From: Nodosilinea sp. WJT8-NPBG4
GTDB taxonomy: Bacteria > Cyanobacteriota > Cyanobacteriia > Phormidesmidales > Phormidesmidaceae
Assembly: GCA_019359285.1 (NCBI GenBank)
Contig: JAHHHQ010000042.1
Location: 120,414-184,413 of the forward strand
DNA: 64,000 bases
Direction of reading: 5' to 3'
Position 1 is the stretch's first letter; each line of letters begins with the position of its first letter. The notes under the pieces are model-generated. The model was given only the letters and a program-made list of their open reading frames with translations. It had not been told where the DNA came from and made no database searches. Positions 25,218 to 34,131 of the stretch are shown piece by piece. The translations under genes were made by a program, and so were the position numbers.

Positions 25218-26753
25218 CTAGCGGCTAAGCTTTGCCTCCACGTGGATAGCCAGGGCGGTCATCTCGGGTAGGGTGGCGGTAAATTGCCCGGCGCGGTTCA
25301 CCAGCACGACTTTGGCCTCGTTGGCGCAGGCGGTGCCGTCGGCGTTTAGCCCGCCCTGCACAACGTTGCAGTAGCGCCCCTGGGGCAGCTGGGTTTGAAA
25401 GGTGTGGGTGAGGGGTTCGGTCTCGCGGTTGATGGCTACAAAGCCGCGATCGCCCCGACCAAAGGCGATCTGATTGGCCTGGTTGCTCCACCAATTGGTG
25501 ACTTCGGCCACGGGCTGGGTGGCGTTGCGAAAGCCGACCATGCCAGAAATAGCGGGCCAGCGATGCTCGCAGACCCATTCATCAAAGCAGTTAGCTTGGC
25601 CATCTTGGTAGACGGGGCGGGTGGTGCCGTCGGCGTAGGCGGGTGGCCCCTGTTCGGAGTCGTCAAAGGCAAAGCTCGACATTACCTGGGGTTTGCCGTA
25701 GGGAAAGGCCAGCATAAACACGTTGGCCAGGGCATAGAGGTCGCCGTTTTTGTAGGTGAGGTAGTCGCCGCCGCCGCCGTGCCCCCGCTGTTTGTCGTGG
25801 TTGTCGGTAAAAACTACCGCCTGGCCAGAGGGGGCCAGGCCCCAGCCCTCGCCTAGGGTTTGCAAATTGGCTAAGGTTTGGCCCTCTAGTCCTAAAAAGG
25901 CCTCGCCGATAAAGCGACCATACTTAAAGTCGAGCACATTGCCGCTGTCGTAATAGTCCTGTTGGCGAATGGCTTCGGTGCCAGGGTCGATCACTTCTTG
26001 ATAAATGTAGAGATCGGTCTCAGGGTGGCGATCGCGCAGTCGGTCTAAAATTTGCCCTAGCTCTTCGTTGCGAATGTGCTTGGCGGCATCAATGCGAAAG
26101 CCCGCTACACCCATGTCGACCAGTTCGCTCATGTAGTCGACGATGGTCGCCTGCACATCACCAGAACCGGTGTTGAGGTCGGCTAAGCCCACTAGCTCGC
26201 ACTGGGTGACGTTTTCGGCGTCGCCGTAGTTGGTGACGGACTGACGGCAGTTGTGAAAGTCGTCGGGGGCATAGAGATCGGGATAGTCGTACTTGCTGAA
26301 TTGGGTGCCAGCGCTGCCGACTCCGCTCTCAAACCCGGTCATGTGGTTGATGACGGCATCGGCGTAGATAGCAACTCCAGCATCTCGGCAGCGATCGATC
26401 ATGGCCTGTAGGTCGGCGCGGCTGCCGCTGCGGCTTTCGAGCTGATAGCTAACTACCTGGTAGCGCTGCCACCAGGGATAGTCATAGTCGGCCAAGACAA
26501 TGTGCTCGTGGGGCGGCGAAATTTGCACGGCCCGATAGCCGTTGGGGCCGAGGTAGGTTTCGCATTCGGTGGCAATGTCGGCCCAGGTCCATTCAAACAG
26601 ATGCACTAAGGTAGTGGGGGCGGCGGTTGCGACTGGTGCCTGGGTAAGCGAGGCTTCAGATGACAGTGCTGGAACCAAGGCACTGGGGGAAAGCAGCATC
26701 ACCAGGCCCAACAGGCTGCTGGCCGAAACTGCGCCCAAGACGATTTTCCACAT
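25218..26753 (-). CDS. Secreted alpha-amylase (GH13)
   Basis: This is a 511-residue starch- or glycogen-degrading enzyme of glycoside hydrolase family 13. It begins with a signal peptide (MWKIVLGAVSASSLLGLVML), so it acts outside the cytosol. The conserved regions are in order: VYADAVINHM-type IYADAVINHM (region I), GFRIDAAKHI with the nucleophile Asp (II), YIYQEVID with the acid Glu (III) and VVFTDNHDKQRGHGG (IV). The ATG at 26753 starts the signal peptide; the longer open frame to 26861 is not needed. The ending LAIHVEAKL is the usual C-terminal beta domain. It stands alone on the minus strand. Confidence 0.95.
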   Translation of the reverse strand: MWKIVLGAVSASSLLGLVMLLSPSALVPALSSEASLTQAPVATAAPTTLVHLFEWTWADIATECETYLGPNGYRAVQISPPHEHIVLADYDYPWWQRYQVVSYQLESRSGSRADLQAMIDRCRDAGVAIYADAVINHMTGFESGVGSAGTQFSKYDYPDLYAPDDFHNCRQSVTNYGDAENVTQCELVGLADLNTGSGDVQATIVDYMSELVDMGVAGFRIDAAKHIRNEELGQILDRLRDRHPETDLYIYQEVIDPGTEAIRQQDYYDSGNVLDFKYGRFIGEAFLGLEGQTLANLQTLGEGWGLAPSGQAVVFTDNHDKQRGHGGGGDYLTYKNGDLYALANVFMLAFPYGKPQVMSSFAFDDSEQGPPAYADGTTRPVYQDGQANCFDEWVCEHRWPAISGMVGFRNATQPVAEVTNWWSNQANQIAFGRGDRGFVAINRETEPLTHTFQTQLPQGRYCNVVQGGLNADGTACANEAKVVLVNRAGQFTATLPEMTALAIHVEAKLSR

Positions 26754-27357
26754 AGAGGTATTTGGTCTAAAACGTATAAAAGCCCACACTTTCGAGCAAT
26801 AGCTTTGACTATTGTCCCCGCTATCATGCACCTTCACCCCGCAAAAATAACCCTGTTCCAATCAAGGCCTCCACCGGGTTGGAGAAAGCTCAGCCAGGGC
26901 TACCATCCAGATAGGGAGACTAGGTATCATTAAGTCGCAGGAGCGGCGGCAGAGGTTGCCAGGGTTAGCCATGCTCGTCGGTGGCAAAACCGCTAAGAGT
27001 CTCGATACCATCGCCATGATTGGATAGCTGGTTCCCTGGGCGATCGCCCTATTTCCTGACTAACCCTGATTTGCGCCTACTGTTGTCCGCCAGACTGCGC
27101 CTCACGAGCCACTGGAACTGATGGTTTGCCACCTGGAAGAAGCAATCTTTTTCTAGCTGAGCTAAATTCAGAATAGGCCTAATGCAATTGTTCTATCAGC
27201 GGCTGGCGGTTCCATTGGGGTGGGCTGTCGTGAGCACCTCTAGGCAGTCTAGCGCTACCGCAGAACCTACAGAATGGCCCTGAGCAGAGTTGTTGCTTGG
27301 CCTCTCCCCAGGAGAAAGGGTGCGTCTCTCACTATCCATCTAACCCCCAAATTTCCT
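26754..27357. other. Gene-free stretch upstream of the amylase
   Basis: No gene is supported over these 600 bases. The part next to 26753 should hold the amylase promoter. The middle contains no open frame with coding character; the sequence is moderately GC-rich and could be the remains of a decayed gene, but no similarity is recognisable. Confidence 0.5.
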
Positions 27358-27525
27358 ATGTTTCTTCCATTTTGTGCCCCCCCTTCCGCTGAATCTCGTC
27401 GCCACTACCAGCGCTATAAGCTGGAGATGATGAAATCCTGGCGCGATTCCTTAGAAACTCGCCTAGCTGCCCTCAACGCCGCAATTAGCACCGTGGAGCA
27501 GCAGATTAGCCAGGAAGGCGAATAG
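27358..27525 (+). CDS. Small conserved helical protein (55 residues)
   Basis: The ATG at 27358 opens a 55-residue protein. Its core YQRYKLEMMKSWRDSLETRL and AALNAAISTVEQQI forms a charged amphipathic helix of the coiled-coil type. I recall a similar MMKSWRD.LETRLAALNAAI motif as a small conserved cyanobacterial protein, but have no function for it. Frame upstream of 27358 exists but has no coding character. A polypurine repeat follows directly after the stop. Confidence 0.65.
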   Translation: MFLPFCAPPSAESRRHYQRYKLEMMKSWRDSLETRLAALNAAISTVEQQISQEGE

Positions 27526-27526
27526 G

Positions 27527-27652
27527 GCGATGGGGGAGGTGAGGGAGATGAGGGGATGAGAAGGGGATGACAGCAGCTCTCTTGTCTTCCCCACCTTCCT
27601 CATCCTCCTCACCTTCCCTATCTCCCCCACTTCCCTACCTTCCTCATCGCTC
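27527..27652. repeat. Polypurine/polypyrimidine inverted repeat, second copy
   Basis: A purine-rich arm (GGGGGAGGTGAGGGAGATGA and on to GGGGATGA) faces a pyrimidine-rich arm that includes CCTTCCCTATCTCCCCCA. It is longer than the copy at 3738-3817 and shares the core TTCCCTATCTCCCCCA. Both lie right after a stop codon. The arms can fold back as a long hairpin. Confidence 0.65.
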
Positions 27653-27794
27653 CAATCAAAGGAATTAGCTACAGTTTTCTTACGATGGGCTAGGGAAATT
27701 ACACTTTTTGCCGTCCCAGTCCCCTAGGATATGACCTGAGCGGATACGGTTGCGGCTCCGCTAGCTGTTTTAGTTTTGGGTTGCTCCGCTGGTT

Positions 27795-29456
27795 ATGCCT
27801 GACTCTCCTTCTATGTCCCCAGCCCTGCCCCTGGCGGGTGCTTCGCTGCTACAGCCGATTGGAGTTAAGGCGCTCTATGGCCTGACCCTACAGGGCGAGC
27901 ACCTGCTGGCGGTAGACCCCTTTCGCGGTTACCTGCTGCGCCTCGACCCTAAAACCGAACAGGTAGAAGTTCTCAATACCTCTCAGGCTGAGGCCTTTTA
28001 TGGGGCGACGGGCATTGCCTGCTGGCAAGATCAGCTGTGGTTTAGCTGCGATCACACCGTCTACACCACCACCCTTAGCGCCATGCAGCCCGAGCCTCTG
28101 CTGACGCTGCCCTACCCCGCCGATGGCATCGCCGTGTGGGAAAACACCCTCTACATCAGCTGCAAAAAGGGGGGCTGTATCTTTGTCTGCGATCGCACCT
28201 CGGGCCAGCGCATCACCCAGTTTCCGGCTCCGGGCATCGGGGTGGAAAATCTTTCGGTGTGGGGCGACTATCTGTGGGCCTGCGACCAGACCGAGCAAAC
28301 CGTCTACTGCCTCGATCGCGCCACGGGCGAGCTGATAGTCAAAATGCTCACCCCCTTCGACAACCCCACCGGGATCGCAGTGCCACCCCACACCACCCCC
28401 GACAGCGGCACGGTTTGGGTGGCTTACGCCGATGAAGAGCCCTACGTGCGCGACGACCCCAACGGCGAAGAACCCTTCGTGCTGTCCTTTCGCGATCGCA
28501 CCCTAATTCATCCCCTCAGCTATCGTTGGTACAAAGAGGCCAACTACTGCCGCACCACCGGCTATCTGGTCGAGATGACCTACGTCGAAGAAATCGACAC
28601 CCTCGAAGACGCTCTGCCCCTAGAGAACGTTGAGTGGCGCATTGCCTTCCCTACCACTACCGATCGCCAGCGAGTGAAGTCGGTAGAGCCTGTAGGGTTG
28701 CCCTTTACGGAAGTGCAGCAGGCGGGCGATCGCATTGCCTGCTTTAGGTTTGACCGCATCGACCCCAACCAGCGCCACCTCTTTGGCTGGAAGGCGCTAG
28801 TCGAGGTTTACGGCATCAAGTATCAGCTCACTCCTCGCCAGGTCGAGTCGACCCCACCCTTGCCCCAAGATTATGGCCCCCGCTACCTGATCGATGACGA
28901 CGAACTGTCCATGGATAGGCCCGCGATTCAGGCGGCCGCTCGTGAGAGCGTGGGCACCGAAACTAACCTGCTGCGTCAGGTGCTCAACATTCGCAACTAC
29001 GTCTACGACAAGTTGTCCTATGCGGTGACGCCGGCGATCGAAACCCCCGAGGTCGTGCTCCAGCGGGGGCGCGGTTCCTGCGGTGAATACGTTGGGTTGC
29101 TGCTGGCCCTAATGCGCCTTAACGGTATTGCCTGCCGCACTGTGGGCCGTTACAAGTGCCCTGCCCATGCCGACCAGCTCGGCATTTACCTGGAGCCCGA
29201 CTTCAACCACGTGTGGATAGAGTTCTACGTGCCCGGTTTTGGCTGGGTGCCCATGGAGTCAAACCCTGACGATGTGCAGGAAGGCGGCCCCTACCCCACC
29301 CGCTTTTTTATGGGTCTGCCCTGGTGGCACGTAGAAATGGGCAAAGAAGTATCCTTCGAAAAGCTGGTGCTGCCAGCGGGTAGCCCAGACACGCGCCTGG
29401 GCGACATCGCGGTTAACCACATGCGATTTAGGATTATGAGCGAACTTGCCCCCTAG
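27795..29456 (+). CDS. Transglutaminase-like protein with N-terminal beta-propeller
   Basis: This 553-residue protein has two parts. Residues 20-230 contain repeated 40-residue strand-rich units (GIAVWENTLYISCKKGGCIFVCDRTSGQ and similar) of the NHL/propeller type. From about residue 370 comes a transglutaminase-like cysteine-protease fold, with Cys429 in GSCGEYVGLLLALMRLNGI, His472 in FNHVWIEFYVPGFG and an acidic residue of MESNPDD as the likely catalytic triad. Cyanobacterial members act as peptidases or cross-linking enzymes; the substrate here is unknown. No signal peptide is visible. It stands alone, with an ATG start. Confidence 0.85.
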   Translation: MPDSPSMSPALPLAGASLLQPIGVKALYGLTLQGEHLLAVDPFRGYLLRLDPKTEQVEVLNTSQAEAFYGATGIACWQDQLWFSCDHTVYTTTLSAMQPEPLLTLPYPADGIAVWENTLYISCKKGGCIFVCDRTSGQRITQFPAPGIGVENLSVWGDYLWACDQTEQTVYCLDRATGELIVKMLTPFDNPTGIAVPPHTTPDSGTVWVAYADEEPYVRDDPNGEEPFVLSFRDRTLIHPLSYRWYKEANYCRTTGYLVEMTYVEEIDTLEDALPLENVEWRIAFPTTTDRQRVKSVEPVGLPFTEVQQAGDRIACFRFDRIDPNQRHLFGWKALVEVYGIKYQLTPRQVESTPPLPQDYGPRYLIDDDELSMDRPAIQAAARESVGTETNLLRQVLNIRNYVYDKLSYAVTPAIETPEVVLQRGRGSCGEYVGLLLALMRLNGIACRTVGRYKCPAHADQLGIYLEPDFNHVWIEFYVPGFGWVPMESNPDDVQEGGPYPTRFFMGLPWWHVEMGKEVSFEKLVLPAGSPDTRLGDIAVNHMRFRIMSELAP

Positions 29457-29570
29457 GGTTTTGAGCAATAACCGAGTCGCATATAGTGGCGCACGGTGTG
29501 TCCAAGGCTCAATTCTTAGACCACTTGAGGGCAATTAGTATAGGTAGACGTGAGCCGTCACATCAAATGC

Positions 29571-30251
29571 TTAAGCGGCTGCCAGCAAGGCGACTAAATC
29601 TGCTTTCTTGAGCTTGGAGAGGCCCTTGAAATCCCGTTTTTGGGCCATGGTTTTGAGTTGTTTGGTGCTGAGCGACTCTAGCAGCTGACGGTCTGTAATC
29701 ACCTCTGGCATGGGCTCTGGCGTGAGGTAAAAAACTTGCTCCAGCGTTTTTAGCTTCTTGCCAGCGGTAATGCGGCAGCCGAGTTTAGTAATCGGTTGCA
29801 GATTTTTCCAATACTGTCGGGGAGCTGCATCTAACCGGACGACTAAAGAAGCGTGGCTGACACCTTTGAGAGGAGTGCTGGGTTGACTCATCAAGTAATC
29901 TAACGCGGCAGAAATTTCCTCGCGGCTAGCGGTGGAAAGGTTGGTTCTTGGCAGGGTTTCTTGGGCCAATGCTTGAGTGATGGCAACAGTCTCTGGCGCA
30001 TCATCGGCAATAATGCACCAAACTTCTTCGAGCCCAGCCTCGGCGGCGACGGCATAAATAAACGAATTGCCAATCACCTGATACTGATCAGGCGCAAGTT
30101 CTTTGACCACAAGCGGAACCCAGTTGCGCCCCTCTGGCCCGAGCTGACTAGCTGCCGATTGAATGAGATATTCGTGGGCTTCGGTAGGTTCGCCAGGTTC
30201 AATTTCGTCAAAGGGCAGGCACATTAAATTGCCAACGTCTGAAAGGCTCAT
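29571..30251 (-). CDS. ParB-like protein with C-terminal SAP/Rho-N domain
   Basis: The N-terminal 85 residues look like a ParB/Srx-type nuclease fold: LPFDEIEPGEPTEAHEYLI, WVPLVVKELAPDQYQVIGN, then AVAAEAGLEEVWCIIADD. The usual GERR motif of ParB is replaced by GNSFIY, so nucleotide binding may differ. No helix-turn-helix is visible in the middle. The last 40 residues (LLESLSTKQLKTMAQKRDF and LSKLKKADLVALLA) form an SAP or Rho N-terminal-type nucleic-acid-binding domain. The start overlaps the upstream parA stop as TAATG, so translation is coupled. A role as DNA- or RNA-binding partner of the ParA protein is inferred. Confidence 0.65.
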   Translation of the reverse strand: MSLSDVGNLMCLPFDEIEPGEPTEAHEYLIQSAASQLGPEGRNWVPLVVKELAPDQYQVIGNSFIYAVAAEAGLEEVWCIIADDAPETVAITQALAQETLPRTNLSTASREEISAALDYLMSQPSTPLKGVSHASLVVRLDAAPRQYWKNLQPITKLGCRITAGKKLKTLEQVFYLTPEPMPEVITDRQLLESLSTKQLKTMAQKRDFKGLSKLKKADLVALLAAA

Positions 30252-31594
30252 TAGAGAAAGTACTCCTTCACAAGGTTTAGGTATTGCTCCCGCGCTGCCT
30301 TAAATGCAAACGCAGCCGGCATATGCATAAAATCAGCTCTTGATATGTAAGCCATGTAGGGAATGCTGATCATTTTGTGGTTCTCATGCCCTGGACTAGA
30401 TTTCGGATAGAAATAAGGCTTAAGATCAAAACCATCAAAATTTGCTTTTGCATCTCTAATGATTTTGTCAATGGCCTGATGCATAAGCTGAATCGCTGGG
30501 CTGGTAGGCTTAAAAGTGTTGTTCATGAAAATTGGCAGCGCAACAGGCCCAGATTCTCCCAACTGCTGCCGCTCCTTTTGGATTTCAGGGATGAAGCGAG
30601 TAATAGCTGTCCCTGCATTTTGCAAAGAATGCAGATTGTCATGTCGTGCTGGAATTAAAACTGCATCGGCAGCAAAAATAGCTTTCTTAGCAAAGAGCCT
30701 CCAATTCGGAGGAGCATCAATAAATATGTAGTCATAATCATTTCGTACTGATTCTAATGCACGTCTCAAGGCATGTAGCTTGAGCTGTTGGCTGAGTTTA
30801 GCTTCGTCAAGATTGTTAGCCAGCTGTTCATCTGCAAGAATAATGTCAAATGATGGAGGCTTTTGGACTCTTGGATGCTGTAGCTTATGGGCTCTTATAA
30901 CTTCCCTAATATCTGGATCCCTACTTTTAAGAATGGTTAATAATTTGCCCTGCAATGGTTGTAAATTAAGGGAATCGCCTAAATCACTCTGATTAGGATC
31001 AAAATCTACAATAAGTACCCGCTTCTTTAGAAGAGCTAACGTAGTGGCTAAATTTAGCGTTGTTGTAGTTTTTCCTACACCACCTTTATTATTGTAGACT
31101 GTAACTATCAATCCCCGTTTTGGTGATTCAATGCGTTGCTTTAAATCTCTGATAACACGTTGAATATTAGCATCTAATGGTATGCAGGGTGTTTCAGGAT
31201 GAATTACCTTGCCATGCTTACGGAACAACTGGACATGCAGAGAGTTCACCAGAATGCCCCACTTTACCGATTCGGAAGCTGAATCTAAAAGATATCCTTT
31301 AAGTTGCTTAGCTGCTTCACGGTAATGATTATGATGTTCGTCCCCTAATTTTTTGGCTCGTCCTTTGACTTCCATATAAAGATATGGCTGTTCCAAACTT
31401 TGAGAAAAGATGTTCTCGTTAATATTTTTGCGCGCAGCGTAGTCAACCTTAAACCTTCTGCCTACCGGAAACTCACTAAACCTCTCTGAATATCCAAACC
31501 CTAAAGCTTCTAGGAATGGTGCGGCAAAAACCTCCATGACTTGCGCTTCAGCAGCATTTGGTAGGAGAGTTTGCAAGGCTTGCTCTAAATTCAT
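30251..31594 (-). CDS. ParA-type ATPase fused to an N-terminal PD-(D/E)XK nuclease-like domain
   Basis: The 447-residue protein has two domains. Residues 1-155 resemble the N-terminal domain of type I restriction HsdR subunits: Asp51 (FKVDYAARK), the ExK motif MEVKGRAKK (Glu75, Lys77) and the SVKWGILVNSLHVQLFRK strand. Residues 160-447 form a ParA/MinD ATPase with the deviant Walker A KGGVGKTT (170-177), the VLIVDFDPNQSDLGDSL motif and YDYIFIDAPPNW. The gene is clearly richer in A+T than its neighbours and overlaps the ParB-like gene by one base (TAATG). I know no named system of this make-up. Anti-plasmid defence, restriction or partition of a mobile element are all possible. Confidence 0.8.
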   Translation of the reverse strand: MNLEQALQTLLPNAAEAQVMEVFAAPFLEALGFGYSERFSEFPVGRRFKVDYAARKNINENIFSQSLEQPYLYMEVKGRAKKLGDEHHNHYREAAKQLKGYLLDSASESVKWGILVNSLHVQLFRKHGKVIHPETPCIPLDANIQRVIRDLKQRIESPKRGLIVTVYNNKGGVGKTTTTLNLATTLALLKKRVLIVDFDPNQSDLGDSLNLQPLQGKLLTILKSRDPDIREVIRAHKLQHPRVQKPPSFDIILADEQLANNLDEAKLSQQLKLHALRRALESVRNDYDYIFIDAPPNWRLFAKKAIFAADAVLIPARHDNLHSLQNAGTAITRFIPEIQKERQQLGESGPVALPIFMNNTFKPTSPAIQLMHQAIDKIIRDAKANFDGFDLKPYFYPKSSPGHENHKMISIPYMAYISRADFMHMPAAFAFKAAREQYLNLVKEYFL

Positions 31595-31791
31595 GGGGGC
31601 GAGCGCATGGCTTTAACCCTTTGTACAAAAGGAAAGCTCGAACGCTAGAGCATTCAATGCAAAGTTGATGGAAGCTTTATGGAACCATTCGTAAGTACGA
31701 GGTATCGCGCAGAGGTGCGATCGCCTCACCAAACTATGATTAGCGCCCCTGCACGATAAAATAAGTCAATTCAGTTATTCTCTTTAACTTC

Positions 31792-32013
31792 ATGTCTATT
31801 TCTAAAGACGAAGCCAAGCAGCTGCTAGAGCGCATGATTTTTGACGCCACCGACCCCCAAGACTGGGTGCAAGACGTGTGGGGTCTCAGCCCGCTGATGG
31901 GCGATAGCGCTGCCAAGCTACTAGAGGCTTTCTATATCCTCATCGACTGTTGCCCCGACGAGCAGCTCGACAACTTAGTCAAAGGACTTTATCGCGACCA
32001 GCTAGAATTCTAG
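31792..32013 (+). CDS. Small hypothetical protein
   Basis: This 73-residue acidic protein reads MSISKDEAKQLLERMIFDAT and ends NLVKGLYRDQLEF, helical throughout, with no membrane segment. No family is recognised. It is divergent from the ParA-nuclease gene across a 197-base gap, and its composition is like the host average, not AT-rich. Its stop overlaps the end of the glycosyltransferase gene by 4 bases on the other strand. It could be an accessory or a regulator of the neighbouring pair, but that is only position. Confidence 0.55.
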   Translation: MSISKDEAKQLLERMIFDATDPQDWVQDVWGLSPLMGDSAAKLLEAFYILIDCCPDEQLDNLVKGLYRDQLEF

Positions 32014-33308
32014 CTATTTACCTCGTTCGACACAAAACTGGGATTTGAGTCAGCATTTAACAAGGGGCGATGGCTTGCTTTGCGTCCGTACTTATTGAGA
32101 TTTAAGTTGTTTCTACAGATCTTTCGAACAACATCTTCCACCTGGGCTTCCCAGCTTTTTGAGTACGAGAAAAATTGTTCTCTCAGAGCCAGAGCGTTTC
32201 TCTGCTTTTGCCGATAAAACTCTTTGTCCGTCGCCAGCTTCAAAATAGCGTTTAGATAATCATCTACGTTGTCAGGAGCAACTTCCACCGCTGCATCTCT
32301 AACTACAGATAGTGCTGGGCAAACAGGAGATGTGACGATTGGTTTTCCCATGATGACACCCTCAGCAACAACCTTGTTGAATCCTTCAACAAAATCCTTG
32401 GTTGTTGGAACAGCGATAACATGGGACATTTCATACATCTTGCGAAGTTTGTTGCGATCGCAGTGCCCATGGAGAACAAATTGTTTCTCAATGCCGGCCT
32501 CTAAAGCAGCGGCTTTAAGCTTTTCTACCTGGCTACCAGTACCACAAATGTTAAAAACGCAGTTGGGATTGGTAGCTATAAATCTCTTCGCAACTTCTAA
32601 AAGTAGGTAAATCCCTTTGCTTGCTTCCACTCTGCCAGCAAACAAAACTTGGAATGTTTCAGATTCAGCATCGGAATTTCGGTTCTTGATGTCGTCAAGA
32701 AATTCTCTTCTGTAGGCAGGAACAAACGTTCGGATAGGACGGCTGTGACCATTGGTGATCTTGATAATCTGATCTTTAATGTCTTCAGAAACAACGCAGA
32801 TTTCTACACAACCGTACCGAAAGAACCAGCTATTCAACTTCTGAATGATTTGCTGTACAGTAGTAGGCCGCTTGTATTTTGGCCACAAAGTGCAGTGAAT
32901 TGTAGGAATAACCTTAATACCAAACAGAGGAAGAATACCCAGTAGAAACCAAAAGGTTCTATCTTCGGTGACGACTAAAATGTCAGCCTTGAAAAGAATC
33001 ACTGAAAAAATCAGCCTTAAACCTGACCAAAGCTGACCGGCAAAATAAGCAATACTACTTCTAGACTGATGTTTTAGAGATCTAAATTCAACCTTGAAGT
33101 CACCATCTTGAATAAAGCCTTTTTTGTCTCTTGCTGAGATTAGCCAAGACTTTGCATTGAATTTTCTAGCTAATTCATAAAAATGTTGAGCGTAGGTGAT
33201 TGCAAAGTGAGAAGGGTCATCTTGACCCAGAACCCAATGCATATAAACGCTTGTAGCATCTACGGGGGCTGAAGAATATACTATCTTTAACTGTTTGGCA
33301 GAGTTCAT
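32010..33308 (-). CDS. Glycosyltransferase family 4
   Basis: This 432-residue enzyme transfers a sugar from a nucleotide-sugar donor. The C-terminal donor-binding half is a typical GT-B fold: VLFAGRVEASKGIYLLLEVA, then FNICGTGSQVEKLKAAA and FVLHGHCDRNKLRKMY. The catalytic-site motif is EGFNKVVAEGVIMGKPIV, an E-x7-E pattern (Glu of EGF and of AEG). The N-terminal acceptor half is more divergent, with two hydrophobic stretches (LIFSVILF, FWFLLGILPLFG). It is markedly AT-rich, as is the ParA gene, and stands without other polysaccharide genes, which suggests acquisition. A perfect palindrome lies 55 bases upstream. Confidence 0.88.
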   Translation of the reverse strand: MNSAKQLKIVYSSAPVDATSVYMHWVLGQDDPSHFAITYAQHFYELARKFNAKSWLISARDKKGFIQDGDFKVEFRSLKHQSRSSIAYFAGQLWSGLRLIFSVILFKADILVVTEDRTFWFLLGILPLFGIKVIPTIHCTLWPKYKRPTTVQQIIQKLNSWFFRYGCVEICVVSEDIKDQIIKITNGHSRPIRTFVPAYRREFLDDIKNRNSDAESETFQVLFAGRVEASKGIYLLLEVAKRFIATNPNCVFNICGTGSQVEKLKAAALEAGIEKQFVLHGHCDRNKLRKMYEMSHVIAVPTTKDFVEGFNKVVAEGVIMGKPIVTSPVCPALSVVRDAAVEVAPDNVDDYLNAILKLATDKEFYRQKQRNALALREQFFSYSKSWEAQVEDVVRKICRNNLNLNKYGRKASHRPLLNADSNPSFVSNEVNS

Positions 33309-34131
33309 AAGTGACGATGGAGGAAGCTAGGTTGAGGGCTTTTATACTAGTTGTTGTATAGCGTTTTGGATGTTATTTGAATAACATCCAAAACCACCGT
33401 GGCGGCTTTAATTTAGCGACTTTGGTATGCGCTAATCTTTTTGAGAGCTTGAACCGATACGTTTAAGTTCTTATCAAATAGAATGAGGATAAAAATATAT
33501 GCAGCCTGGAGTTGTTGCCAACTAAGGTCAATAATATATAAGGCTGCCAAGCGAACCATATGCCCTTAGATAGGCTTTAGTGCTTAGTTTTAATAGAGCC
33601 ATTCCTGCTTTTGTTAAGACAAGTTAAAGGCAGCGGTTTAGCCGTGCGATCGCGACCTAGAGCGTTTCAACTTCTGGTTTTGCCAACGTCCTGTATTTCA
33701 ATACTTCTGACGGTTCTTGATAGCCAACAGATAATGCAGGTCTTAAACCTTTGTCGCCGTTATTTGGTTAAGGGAAAATTAAAGAAGAAATTAATCGTTT
33801 CAGCGCCTGCTCAGGAAAACAGTCGGCCTACTGGTATTTAGCGCACGCACATAGACCAGAGCGAATGCCATTCGCCTTGGCCTATTGAATTAGCTCAGTA
33901 AAATGTAGTTCTAGCCCCTCACACAGCTCAACTCAAGGAGCTAACTCAGTATCTACGCTATGGCTGAGGCTTTCAGGCGTTAGACCGGACAGCTAGGGTA
34001 ATACTATAAAGCCGAATTTATAGGCCCTGATTTCGAACAGGCCAAACTGTAGGGTCGCTAAGAGGTGTACCAGGCGAGCCACCTGGCGTATGTACATTCT
34101 CCTGCGCTCAAGGCAGTGCTGAAGTTGCAGG
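33309..34131. other. Long gene-free stretch, AT-rich on the left
   Basis: Nothing here can be supported as a gene. One frame of 76 codons at 33611-33841 (ending QENSRPTGI) has no family match, no good start context and mixed composition. The left part must contain the glycosyltransferase promoter and includes the palindrome at 33364-33393. The composition changes toward the host average near 34 kb. Confidence 0.5.
33364..33393. repeat. Perfect 14-bp inverted repeat (TTTTGGATGTTATT)
   Basis: TTTTGGATGTTATT is followed by two bases and its exact complement AATAACATCCAAAA. On either strand it makes a hairpin that ends in a run of A or T. It lies 55 bases upstream of the glycosyltransferase start. 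It could be a bidirectional terminator or a binding site for a dimeric protein. Confidence 0.75.

Noticed and set aside
33611..33841. 76-codon plus-strand frame
   Set aside because: No family match and no ribosome-binding site; the region is otherwise gene-free.
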